NCBI RefSeq assembly: GCF_043290135.1
Contig: NC_134710.1
Span: 134,306,655 to 134,370,654 of the forward strand
Origin: Rhipicephalus microplus
Lineage: Eukaryota; Arthropoda; Arachnida; Ixodida; Ixodidae
Direction of reading: 5' to 3'
DNA length: 64,000 nucleotides
Part shown: positions 34,887-45,019 of the stretch, in pieces
How the letters are laid out: every line of letters starts with the position of its first letter
How positions within the stretch are numbered: position 1 is the stretch's first letter
The notes under the pieces: generated by a model
The model's input: the letters and a program-made list of their open reading frames with translations, nothing else
What the model was told of the DNA's origin: nothing
Databases searched by the model: none
Position numbers and translations under genes: made by a program

Positions 34887-35055
34887 CTTGATTGATTTGT
34901 GGGGTTTAACGTCCCAAAACCACCATATGATTATGAGAGACGCCGTAGTGGAGGGCTCCGGAAATTTCGACCACCTGGGGTTCTTTAACGTGCAGCCAAA
35001 TCTGAGCACACGGGCCTATGACATTTCCGCCTCCATCGGAAGTGCAGCCGCCGCA
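34887..35055 (-). mobile_element. 5'-truncated SINE with target duplication
   Basis: Minus-strand copy of the SINE family (tail ttgattgatttgtggggttt at the left). It is flanked by tgcgctagcttg at 34875-34886 and 35056-35067, a 12-base target duplication. The tRNA-like head is missing, as expected after incomplete reverse transcription. Confidence 0.92.
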
Positions 35056-35532
35056 TGCGCTAGCTTGCGACGCACTGAGTTACCGTCTTACGCCATCTGT
35101 TTTTTTTTGTGTGTGTGTTAATGACAATCACACTACACTTAGACAAAAGTGGATTATCGTGTAGTTCGTCGCAAGGAAATCGGAAATTACATGTGCACCG
35201 GAAACCGTTCTCCGTTTTGTTCGCGCTTAATTTTGTTTTGACACCACATGCTTTACGCGGCGTTGACGTGGTTGACGGTGGCGGACAAGAAACTGCAATG
35301 GACCTGCGCTGTCATGCGTGTTTCTTGTCCGCTGATAGTTTTGCGCTATTCATTAATGGTATTTATCCCCGACTGTTGTATTAGTGCATTCCTATACATT
35401 GAAAATGCGAGAAAATTTTTCGCCACTCATGCAGGAGAGAAAACTTAAATGTGTGAACGTAGGATGACGTAAAAGATACCTTTTATGTGCAGTGTATTTC
35501 TTTATTGTTCCAATCATGTACCTTTCATGTGC

Positions 35533-35604
35533 AGCAGAGTGGCGCAGTGGGTGTGTGCTGGGCCCATAACCCAGAGGTCCATTGATCAAAACCACGCTCT
35601 GATG
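35533..35604 (+). tRNA. Initiator tRNA-Met (CAT)-like sequence, probably a pseudogene
   Basis: It follows the eukaryotic initiator tRNA-Met layout at the same length: agcagagtggcgcagtgg start, ctgggcccataacccag anticodon arm (CAT at 35565-35567), ggtc variable region, and atcaaaacc in the T loop. The anticodon stem is perfect and six of seven acceptor pairs are kept. The T stem has two mismatches (cattg against ccacg) and the B box departs from the strict initiator sequence, so it is probably a non-functional copy. Confidence 0.8.
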
Positions 35605-36160
35605 GCCCTTTCATTGATTGACACTGCTACACCAGCTGCAGTTGGTTGATGGGACTTACTCCTGCTTTATTCATTTCAGTTTCGGGGACTCCTCAAGCTG
35701 GCAGTCTCGTCAATTTCTCGGACGCCGAACACATTGTTATTGCGCAGCAAGCGGCGTCCTTTCTGCCGTAGCGACGGCTGAAAATAGTCGTAAAGGCCTT
35801 CGACAGGCTTGCACCCGCAATACACAACACGTGACACCGCGCGTAGCTTGCGTGCTGCGTGCAGGTGCTGCTGACTGAAGAAGTTCCTGAGCACACACAG
35901 ATAGTGCCGTTGCGCTCTGCAAATCGGTGGGAGCTGTTACTTTCCGAACAAACGAGACGTCGGTGACGATCGCAAGCATCAGCAGAAAGAAAGGCTCGAA
36001 GGATGACGCGCGGTAGAGCGCCTGTGTATGGCGACATCTCTGTTGGTGGCGCGGAGGTCAGCGCGATGGTGGCGTCGCTCGACAATTGTTCGTTCCCTAT
36101 TGCCTACTCGGCGTGCACCATCACTGCCAATCCACTTGTAAAAGAATACTCCACTGTGCT
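35605..36160. other. USP10 intron, no gene recognised
   Basis: GC-richer than its surroundings, with ORFs of up to 130 codons on the minus strand but no domain motif; possibly an unknown repeat (ggtggcgcggaggtcagcgc). Confidence 0.3.
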
Positions 36161-36164
36161 TTAG

Positions 36165-36456
36165 ACCATGCACAGACTTGGCACTTGCCTGTTGGGACAA
36201 CGCGGTGATGACAACCGATACACACTCCGCAGTCGTCGACATTCATCCATCCTTGACGCCCTCGCCACGTTCAACGTAGGCGGCCGTACCGACCGCTACA
36301 TCCTATACTTTTTAACGGACAGGACAGCCACACTCTCGGTCAACGATTTGCCTGCACCTTCCATCACTCTCGGTGGAAAAGGGACACCACAGGGGTCAGT
36401 CTTCTCTCCATTCCTTTTCAACCTGGCCATGCTTCACCTTCCGCCACTTCTACAGG
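36165..36456 (+). pseudogene. I-clade LINE copy 2: reverse transcriptase part
   Basis: The open frame contains LDALATFNVGGRTDRYI, LTDRTATLSVND and GTPQGSVFSPFLFNLAM (RT motif B, PQGS), then LHLPPLL. The end (ttcaacctggccatgcttca) is identical to the RT piece of the first LINE copy at 21696. The frame then runs into tandem repeats. Confidence 0.85.
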
Positions 36457-36625
36457 TTTTCCCGCTTAATTTAATCCAAGCGCCAGCCAAATTAATCTAG
36501 GTGCCAGTCAATTTAATCCAGCCGCCACTCAAATTAATCCAGGTGCTATTCAATTTAATATAAGTGCCACTGAAATTAATCCAACTGCCAGTCGATTTAA
36601 TCCAGAGCCAGCAAATTTAATCCTG
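36457..36625. repeat. Short tandem repeat, about 23-bp units
   Basis: About seven degenerate units of the type ccagtcaatttaatccagg / gccactcaaattaatccagg. Confidence 0.88.
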
Positions 36626-36689
36626 ATGACAGTGTTACTTCAACACGACTCAGAATTTTCAGGAATGCGTGGAGTGAATAGCTTTGGAG

Positions 36690-38145
36690 TGAATTTAAGA
36701 GGGAAAAAAACCATGAATAAGTCACTAGTGACACAATGTGACTCGCGCGACTTCATCATGCCTATCACCCGCATAAGCACTATTCACGCCTTCGACATGT
36801 ATATCAAAGGAAACGCCGTCCACACAGTAATAACTTGATACTTATTAACCAGGCCAATGATCTCATCACGAGTGACTCAGGTGACGTCCTCACGCACATC
36901 ACCCACGCACGCACTGTCTTAACCTTTTGTCATGCATATCAAATGAAACGTCTTTGAAAGGGCAGGAGCTTGATACCTAAAGCTCTGCCAAGCCACCGGA
37001 TCACCAGTGACTCAGGGGACATCATCACCCATATCACCCGTGCACATAATTTACTCGCCTGCCGACATGCATACCAAACGAAACGTCTTTGGGAGAGCAA
37101 TAACGTGCTACCTATGACTCGGCCAACTGACTTGATCACTAGTCACTCAGGTGACGTCATCGCGGCTATCACCCACGCACGCAATGTCTAACCTGCCATC
37201 ATATATACCAAACGAAACGTCTTTGAGAGGGTAACAACTTGAATGCTGTCAATCGGCCTGGTGACGTGATCACTAGTGACTCGTGTGACATGATCACGCC
37301 TGCCACCCACACACGCAGTGTCTAACCGGAATTCATATATATTAAACGAAACGTCTTTGAGAGAGTGACTTGCATGACGTCATCTCACAGTAAGACTCAC
37401 ACAAGCACTCTCTAATGTGCCTTTATGCATATCAAACAAAACGTCTTTGAAAGAGTAATAACTTGAACGCTGTCACTAGGCCTAGTGACGTCATCACTAT
37501 TGACTCATGTGACGTCATCTCGCCAAAGAACTACGCGAGCACTCTCTAATGTGCCTTCATGCATATCAAACAAAACGTCTTTGAGAGAGTAATAACTTGA
37601 ACGCTGTCACTAGGCCCAGTGACGTCATCACTAGTGACTGGCGTGACGTCATCTCGCCTAAGACTCACACAAGCACTCTCTAATGTGCCTTCTTGCATAT
37701 CAAACAAAACGTCTTTGAGAGGGTAACGACTTGAAAGCTGTCACTGGGCCTAGTGACGCCATCACTAGTGACTCACGTGACGTCATTACGCCTATCACGT
37801 ACGCACGCAGTGTCCTAAGCTGTTTTCATGCATATCGAACGAAACGTCTTAGAGAAAATAATAACTCGTACGCTGTCACTGCCTAGTGACGTAATCACTT
37901 GTGACTCACGTGACGTCCTCACGCCTGACACCCACGCAAGCACTCTGTAACCAGCCTTCATGCATATAAAACGAGACGCCTGTGAGCGAGCAATAACGTC
38001 ATACTTATCACTCGGCCAATCGACTTGATCACTAGTGACTTACGTGACATTATCACGACTAACACTCACGCAAGCACTCTCTAACCTGCCTTCATGAATA
38101 TCAAACGAAACGTCATTGAGAGAACATTAACTTGAAGGCTGTTGT
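36690..38145. repeat. 134-bp satellite array, about 10-11 units
   Basis: The marker acgtcttt or a close variant lies at 36813, 36948, 37083, 37217, 37351, 37441, 37575, 37709, 37844, 37976 and 38110. Spacings are 132-135 bases, with one shortened unit of 90. Units share catgcatatcaaacaaaacg, gagagtaataacttgaacgc, and a core of gtgacgtcatcactagtgac followed by a second gtgacgtcat. Many units carry the palindromes TGACGTCA and TCACTAGTGA. There is no coding content. Confidence 0.97.
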
Positions 38146-38198
38146 AGGCAGCGTCTGCTAGTAAAAAAACTACCGCTCGCACTGCAAAGCCGTTCACC

Positions 38199-38700
38199 AG
38201 CTAACCGGGCTCGCGGGGAACGAACACGCTCATGGCGCTGCCCGAGCTCTTGTCCAATGGGCGCGTCATCAGCAGAGTACCACCCCTCGAGACCTGACGC
38301 GGCTGAGCGAGAGATGATGGTCTCCTCGTTTCGCAACAATGCGAGGGACCGAATGGCTACCTTCGGAGAAATCCTAATGTATTACCACAAGGCTAGACTT
38401 AAATACCCACCACCAAACAAGTGTCTTAGTAAGCAGCACTCCACTACCTGGCATCTATCACAGACACGCGCTTTCTCATGTCAATCACTACACAACCGTA
38501 TTTACCCCGCTATTCACACGCCACAATGCAAAGCGTGTGTTGCCCCTAACGCCGAGCTCGACCATATTATATGGGCCTGCCCCGTAGCTACTCACTCAGT
38601 TAAACACAGCCCAAACCCTACATTCACAATCACCACGGTCGAGCAGTGGGAGGCTTTGCTGCTTAGCACATGCCCGGAGAACCAGCTTTGGGTTGTCTGG
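38199..38700 (+). pseudogene. I-clade LINE copy 2: 3' end
   Basis: Nearly identical to 22867-23345 of the first LINE copy. It starts at ctcgcggggaacgaacacgc (end of RNase H) and passes through the SFRNNARDRMATFGEILMYY segment and the C-terminal Cys/His motif to STCPENQLW, then diverges. The frame is kept for 155 codons. Confidence 0.92.
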
Positions 38701-38779
38701 CTGGCCGAATTCATGTCAAAGTGAAAGTTTAATGTATGATGCCTAAAATGGCAAAATTAACAGCAGTGCCTTAATTACC

Positions 38780-39378
38780 AAGAAATTAAGCCAAATGTAT
38801 CACACGACGTGCACCACGAGTGGGACATTCTGGAAATGATCCCGATGAAGTGACAGCGTCGGACTACAATTGGTCGCCCGTCATCAGCTAAAACAGAAAA
38901 AAGGAACCTTCCATGCATTAGATGCAATAAAATGCTGAAAATTCTGTTTATTTTGTAGGAAAAAATGGCCGGCGTTGCTATGGGGAATGGCACGAGTAGT
39001 TCTAAAGTTCAGTTTTTGTACAATGTAGCTTTTGGCTGGTTAGGCTGGCTGGGTGGCGCCACTGAGCGGGGCCCAATTGAACCAAGCAAGCAGAATAATG
39101 GATTCTGAGATTGGCGAAAATTGTTAAGTGGCCATTATTGCTACTGTGGCTATGGCTACTTTCACTCTGCTTCTGCAGGTGTCAGCGATCGAGTAGTATT
39201 GTTGGGCAAAGTTGGGCACGGGTGATTTGAAGAGCGCTAACGCAATGTGGACCATTAAATGTGACTTTATTTCAAAATAAGCAGTTCATTGGCACAATAT
39301 ATCACTACTAGGTTTCTGGACCGATATTTCAACAATCAACACAGGCTTAATATTTGCCTTTAGTGTCCCTTTGAAGTC
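38780..39378 (-). mobile_element. Probable MITE
   Basis: The right end, in minus sense, reads ttcaaagggacactaaaggc followed by aaatattaagcctg and gattgttgaaatatcggtcc. This looks like a DNA-element end. A related aaagggacagtggcagagac motif is at 40718. The left border was not found. Confidence 0.35.
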
Positions 39379-40040
39379 ACGCTACGCGACACGCTTGCCT
39401 GAGCAGACAGCTGCGGATGCTTGCCGAGCTTCTTGTCAGCAATAAGACATACCGGCGTGTTTGTCAGTGGTTGCACCTTGCCTCCACTTTTTCCCCTGCG
39501 ATTACCCACAAAGGTGTCGCCACTGTGGTACGAAAGTTGCAACAACCGATCAGCCAATTTTTGCAATTACCAAAATGACAAAAAACCGTTTGCAGCACAT
39601 AGTGGCACCTGCAAGTTCAGCGGCCCGGCAAACTTTTATGGCAAAAAATGCCATCGCAGAACCCAGTAGGTACGCACCAACCGGTAGGCATAAGACGAAC
39701 CACTACGCCTTAAACGGTCAGCAAATGCAGTAGTTCTCTATGAGACTTGGTCGGAGATTCGCCGCAACTATGTTTTAACCGTTGGTACGTTTAAAGCAGA
39801 TACGTACTATCGAGGTTTGACTATATAGCGTGGTAATGTTCATTTCCAAGAAGTGTATGTCATGCAAACGCGGCTCTTAATTTACATCGGCTATTGGCCA
39901 GTAGCATGCAATCTGTTGTACAATCTCAAAGAGCAAGTGCCCGCTGCTCCATAGAGTAGGCACAGGCCTCTGTATAAAAAGAGGGTGCCCAAGAAAAACG
40001 GAACTTACGCTTTGCTTGTAAACCCACCCCCTGTCCTCGC
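39379..40040. other. USP10 intron, no gene seen
   Basis: No coding motif or repeat border recognised. Confidence 0.4.
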
Positions 40041-40047
40041 AAGCAAT

Positions 40048-40215
40048 TGTATCAGCAAGTAGCTAGAGCCACCCATTTGTAGCGCTGTAATTAGTGGACA
40101 GTAGCTTGAGACAGCCTGGTAGTGAGTGTGCATTGAGAGTGTGTGCCTCATTCATGTGACAGTACGGTGGTGCATGCGTGAGCGCAAGAAAAGGTGCGTT
40201 GCTATGACCAACGCT
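40048..40215 (+). repeat. Dispersed duplication, copy 1
   Basis: Shares gtgcattgagagtgtgtg, catgtgacagt and gtgagcg, in the same order and spacing, with 48500-48640. Divergent, family unknown. Confidence 0.6.
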
Positions 40216-40779
40216 GTGTGTGTGTGTCCCGAGCGAGGACTCAAGTTCGTGAAATTTTTTTCAGTCTTTTTTTTTACTTATAAAAACAACAGAGTAGCAT
40301 CATGAAACAAGGAAGTTCGGTGTGGAGGCGCCCCTGCCAACAGCAACGAAAGCAGGGTTACTGACTTTTCACTGAAGGAAGTGTGGACAAGACCTGACAG
40401 AACAAGAGGGGGGGAGGGGGGCAACATTACTATAGGAAGCTAGTGAACTTAGCTTTCTTCATTGTGGGATACTTCATAGTACTACTCAGCTTCATGCTGC
40501 GAGTAGCACTAGTGCTTTGCTGGAAAATGTACACGTAAAAGATGGCACAGTTCCTGCAGAAGTTCAGCCAAAGTGGCTAAACCCCATCAAAGCCTCCTCT
40601 AGTCTTGCTTTGTGAGAGCGATTAGTGCGAACATCGCATTTTGGGATGTCTGTTGGATGACTAAAATTTTAGAACTTAGTGGTTTAGGAACAAATCTGGG
40701 ACATGTAGCTGCCCTTAAAGGGACAGTGGCAGAGACTCAGGATGTCCCACCAAGTCCAGGACGGTTGGTAACTTTAGAC

Positions 40780-41300
40780 GAGAGTGGTGTCGCTCGCGGC
40801 ACTGTGCATGAGATGGCTTTCCCCATGGGTGCCGACTGCAGTGATAGTGTTACCGTGCGCGAACTATTGAATGCTCTTATGGAAAAGGACCGTGTTATAA
40901 CAATGTTGCTTGAGCGTATAGCTACACCAGCAACGCCACAGCCCGTGTCCACAGAAACGCTCGATGGAGTCGCTGCGTTCCAGATTAACTCGGCAAACAC
41001 ATACCAAGCTTCGACCTCTGTTATGACACACTCTCAGCAAGAGATTAGATTGAAAGTCTCCAAACTGCGAAGCTGCACAGCTGGCTTGAGCCTTTCATGC
41101 TTGAGATCATAAAGTTGCGTTTGACCGGACCGGTGTTCGAGTAGATGCGAAATCAAAACTTGAAGGAATTTGAAAGAACATTTTTGGTGGACCTTTGTAA
41201 CCCTGACGTGTGTGATGGAACACTGGTGCAAAATGCACGAGCGTGCCACACAAAAGGTCAGCCCAGTGAAATCTCTATACTACAAATTTCAAGGACTGCT
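40780..41300 (+). pseudogene. LTR-retrotransposon gag relic
   Basis: The first open frame ends with LLNALMEKDRVITMLLERI and FQINSANTYQASTSVM. After a frameshift near 41035 another frame gives ESLQTAKLHSWLEPFMLEI, then KLRLTGPVFE and LKEFERTFL, with two in-frame stops. The W-x7-A-x-L-x-G-x-spacer-F-x-x-F pattern and the helix upstream resemble the capsid part of gypsy-type Gag proteins. No protease or zinc knuckle follows. Confidence 0.5.
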
Positions 41301-41587
41301 AAAAATCATTAGTTATTTTGAGAAGTCGTAGTGAAAGCATTAAAAATTTGTAAACAAAGTGTAAATACAACGAAAAACCACGTAAGTCGCCTACTTGTGC
41401 TGTGTATACATTTGCGACCACGTCATGCTCTAATAAACACGAAAAAAAGAAAAAAAAACGAAATATTGCAGCACCAGTGCACATTTATTTGAGGACGATA
41501 GCGATCTATCCCCATGTAGGCAGCTCGACTGCTGAAACACGAACTTTTAAGCATGCACATCCTTTGTATGCACTGTGAAGCATTGTC

Positions 41588-42980
41588 ACGACCATATTTA
41601 CTCGCATAAACCTCACTTCTTTTCGCAGAGAAACAATGAAAAGTTGGAAGGTGCAAGAAATATGCGGAGAAAATTTTTCGCGATGTACAGAGCGAACAAA
41701 GTGGTCGCAAATCGGGATTCTAACGCCTGCAACAAATTACAAGCTTCGAGTAGTACTACCAAAGTCTTGCATCAACAACAAAACTGCAGGTTTAACACAA
41801 GGCAAGATTTATTTGGGACACTAAAGCCGCAAGCATATAGTAGAGAAATACCACATGCAAAGCTTGCCGGCACTGTGGCTGTAGTGTTAGCGTACATCAC
41901 TCAATGGGAGCCCGCAAAAGCTTAGCGCCTGGCATCAACCTTGGGCTGATGGTCATCTAACACAGAATCGTCCACAGTTGCCTTCTGACGAAATTAAGTT
42001 TTAATATCCATCTGTCTTAGGCATACGAAAGGCCCAACGCACCTTGGCGGCTTTCACCGGCTCGTGCTGCTGTCGCCGGTAGCGAACAATAACTCGTCGA
42101 CTCCAAGAAGCTTACAAAGGCGGCCCTGTTGCCGTTGTTTATTGCATGATTATTCACTTTCAACTTGAATGAAACTGTGTCCCTTTTGTGTCGCCCCATT
42201 GCACAACCACAGAATACACACAACATACAATACACGCGACAAAGCATACTTGCCACTTTGGCTTGGCTTAGATTAGACTGAGGTTCGTGCCATGACCTCT
42301 GAGATCGGTGGCATGTGCTGTTATCTTGGAGGCCATGCTTGTGCGCTAATAGTAAGCATCATGCTTAAGAGATGAGCCAGGCTTTTGTGCGCTATCATCA
42401 TCAGTGATTTCAAGGAGCGTCTGAGACGACACTTCTGTAAGGAAGGGAAAGAAGACAACCACCCGTTTGTAGCACGAAGCCACAAGGATTTCTTTGTGGC
42501 TTCGTGCTATAAACGGGTGGTTGTCTTCTTTCCCTTTTTTTAACCTTCCGCCCCCTTTCAGGTTTCTGCAGAACTCATTTGCAATACTTGTGTCCATGTG
42601 CTTCAAGTTCTCGATGAATTCGCCCTCGCGCTGTCAATCGCTAGCTTCCTGCTTAGCTCAATTAGCAGAGCAACTGCCCCGAATAGACGTTGGTCCTGGG
42701 CCCAAACCGGCAACAATTTTCCGGCAACTAAGAGGCTTTCTTTCTGAGAAATACGTATGAATTTCCTTGTGGCTTCGTGCTACAAATGGGTGCTTGTCTT
42801 CTTTTTTTTTTTTTTCTTAACCCTTCCTCCCCCTTGCGGGTTTCCACAGAACTCATTTGCAATTCTAATGCAATTTTCGGGGGTGCGACAATTGCTTGCA
42901 GAAAAAAAAATTGCATTTTTGCTGGGCAATGTGGGGGTGTGATAATTATGCGAGTGAGAGGATTACGCTAGTAAATAAAG
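41588..42980 (-). mobile_element. pogo-type element, minus strand, decayed
   Basis: The left end catatttactcgcataaacc (41589) and the right end ataattatgcgagt (42943) resemble the CTGTATTTACTCG-type terminal repeats of the pogo element at 54.3 kb. Inside, minus-strand codons from about 42190 to 42000 give MGRHKRDTVSFKLKVNNHAI, GNRAA and, in another frame, KAAKVRWAFRMPKTD. This is the N-terminal helix-turn-helix of a pogo transposase. The DDE part is absent. The interior also holds a long inverted repeat. Confidence 0.55.
42443..42536. repeat. 43-bp-arm inverted repeat
   Basis: Arms 42443-42485 and 42494-42536 are reverse complements with a single mismatch around an 8-base loop (core gtagcacgaagccacaa). 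A diverged direct copy of the right arm and its continuation lies at 42761-42880 (ccttgtggcttcgtgctac). Confidence 0.95.
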
Positions 42981-44085
42981 TAAATGCTGATACTGACAGC
43001 ATTTACTGGTTCACCTGTGCTGTTTCAACATTGTCTCCACTCTCATCATTGTTTATTATTACGATGAATGGTATGGATCTTATCGATCGTCAAATAAATT
43101 CATGTGCATGCCTCAGTGAAGCATGCACAGGTCTATCCTCGGTGACTTCATCCCACAGGTCGGTCACGTTGCATTTTTTCACAGTTGTAGCATTTTTTCC
43201 ATGCTGGTTGTGGAGCTCATCTTCAGAAAGTTCAATCACCAACCAATAGGCTAGAAAACAGCAGGCTAACAAGCACGCAGAAAAAACTGCCCGACAAAAA
43301 CAAAGGTAATGGGGCGAAGCAAGTGCCAGGCGATGATGACCGCGAGGTCTATCGCACATTTAAACAGGGCAGCCATACGAGTGTTCTGATGATGATGATC
43401 ATAGTGGCAGGTTTGTAGCTGGGCATTATTTTTCAAGCCGTAACTTTAGAATCGCTATCACTAGTAGTGAAATATTTTTACATAAGGCCAATGGGCTTCT
43501 GGAGGGAGATATTAAAAAAATTCACTAGTCTGAAAAATTGTTCTGAGGTTTGCTGTAACGAGATTTGACTGTAGTCTATTTCCATGTGCTAGAAGGTGAG
43601 CAGGTAATCACAAAACTGCCCTCGTGAGCAGATAATCACAAAACTACGTTCGAAACAACTCAGCACTATCTTTTTCAGAAAACACCATTAAGACTACAAC
43701 GACACCCTGAATGACATTCAAGAATTCAAAAGGACTGAGCGCAAGAGGCAAGAATCTTTTGGTACAGCGCATGATCGTAGCGTGGCGAGCGACGAAGCAT
43801 ATACTCAGAATGTGAGCACGTTGCATGCAAGAAAATTAGTCTATGAGAGCAGCAATAAGTAAAAGCGAGCTGCTCCGTCTAATGAAAAGAAAAAAATGTA
43901 AGTGCCAAAACTGTGGCCAGTATGGCCATATAGCAACAATCCGCAACCAAAGCAGCCAACAAAACGTCTTCGCTGTAATGGAACAGACCATACACAGCGT
44001 CACTGCAATGTAGTGCTGCAGAACAACCAAGAGAACACATTAGGTGTCCAACATTGGCAACTAGGTGTCCAACAGCCAAATTAGA
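42981..44085. other. USP10 intron with an isolated pogo-type end
   Basis: gctgtaacgagatttgactg followed by TA at 43553-43574 has the form of a pogo terminal repeat. A minus-strand frame at 43090-43250 (acidic, ELSEDELHNQH) might be a transposase tail, but this is weak. Nothing else found. Confidence 0.3.
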
Positions 44086-44215
44086 ATATGGAGCAATTTC
44101 TGGAGCAGTGAAACGTTACTTTTGGAGCACTTAAATCCAAATTTGCAGAAGCGTACAGGAAAAAAAAAACAATTTTTATCACAAATGACCGAATTTGGAG
44201 CAGTGTATAAAATGA
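44086..44215. repeat. tttggagca-rich repeat, copy 1
   Basis: ttacttttggagcacttaaa and tccaaatttgcag match 57505-57545, and accgaatttggagcagt matches 57587-57603 with decay. Related tttggagcag motifs occur at 19260-19380 and 23710-23790. Confidence 0.65.
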
Positions 44216-44723
44216 GGCTTAAATTAAGGGAAAAAAAATAGCCAAACCTTCAACCCTCCTAAAACAGTAATATTCAAATATTTTAAGACACAAGGCTAGC
44301 ATATTTAGGAGCAATATTAATTGTAGTAAACATGCACTTGCTAAGTAACCAAGTTTCCTGCGGCACAGCCACAGCAGATGACCACAACAAGGCTCATACG
44401 TAGTGACAGCATTGATGAGAAGCGCCTCCCATGGGCAGCGCATGCTGGCAGTGTAGAGCGCATCTATATGTGGTTGACCGCTACAGGTAAACTTTTGGCG
44501 CCATTTTTTCGTGTTGAGAGCACAGCCTGTAGAATCTATCACATGCTGTTGGGTCAAGGGCCTCGCACTGATCGTTGCCGCGATAGCGCAGCAACCATAA
44601 GCCCTCTCTGTTAGCTCACAATAAAAGTGTGTGCGCAGACAACCCTACCCTGAAAGGCGATTTTCGTTCCGCCAAAAAAGGTTAGCGCATCTTTACTTAC
44701 TTACTTACTTACACATACACACA

Positions 44724-44726
<3 letters not shown>
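44216..44726. other. USP10 intron, no gene seen
   Basis: Nothing recognisable apart from a ttac tetranucleotide run at 44692-44712. Confidence 0.5.

Positions 44727-44787
<61 letters not shown>
44727..44787. repeat. (TA)n microsatellite
   Basis: About 30 dinucleotide units. A second TA run lies on the other side of the SINE, at 44979-45009. Confidence 0.98.
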
Positions 44788-44789
<2 letters not shown>

Positions 44790-44965
44790 CAGACAATAAT
44801 GCCAAAGAAAGTATAGGGGACTTTATTAGACCGAATTGTAAGGTAAATGTGAAGAAGGAAAAGTGGGTGAAAAGATAGCTGGCTGTGGACAGAAACCGAA
44901 CCAGCGACCTTCGAATAACGCGTTCGATGTTGTACCACTGAGCTACCACGGCGGCTATCCTCCCA
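44788..44965 (-). mobile_element. tRNA-derived SINE of a second family, minus strand
   Basis: In minus sense: gccgccgtggtagctcagtg contains an A box, and ggtcgctggttcggtttc a B box, spaced as in a tRNA. A body follows (cagccagctatcttttcacc, cattattgtctgtt). The copy is embedded between TA microsatellites, which probably served as target and tail. Confidence 0.82.
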
Positions 44966-45019
44966 GCCACGGAGGGTATATATGTGTGTATATATATATA
45001 TATATATACACACACGTGA

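Noticed and set aside
35618..36085. Overlapping ORFs on both strands in a GC-rich stretch
   Set aside because: Open in several frames because of composition; no domain.
36690..38145. CRISPR array
   Set aside because: The repeats are contiguous 134-bp monomers without unique spacers, in eukaryotic DNA.
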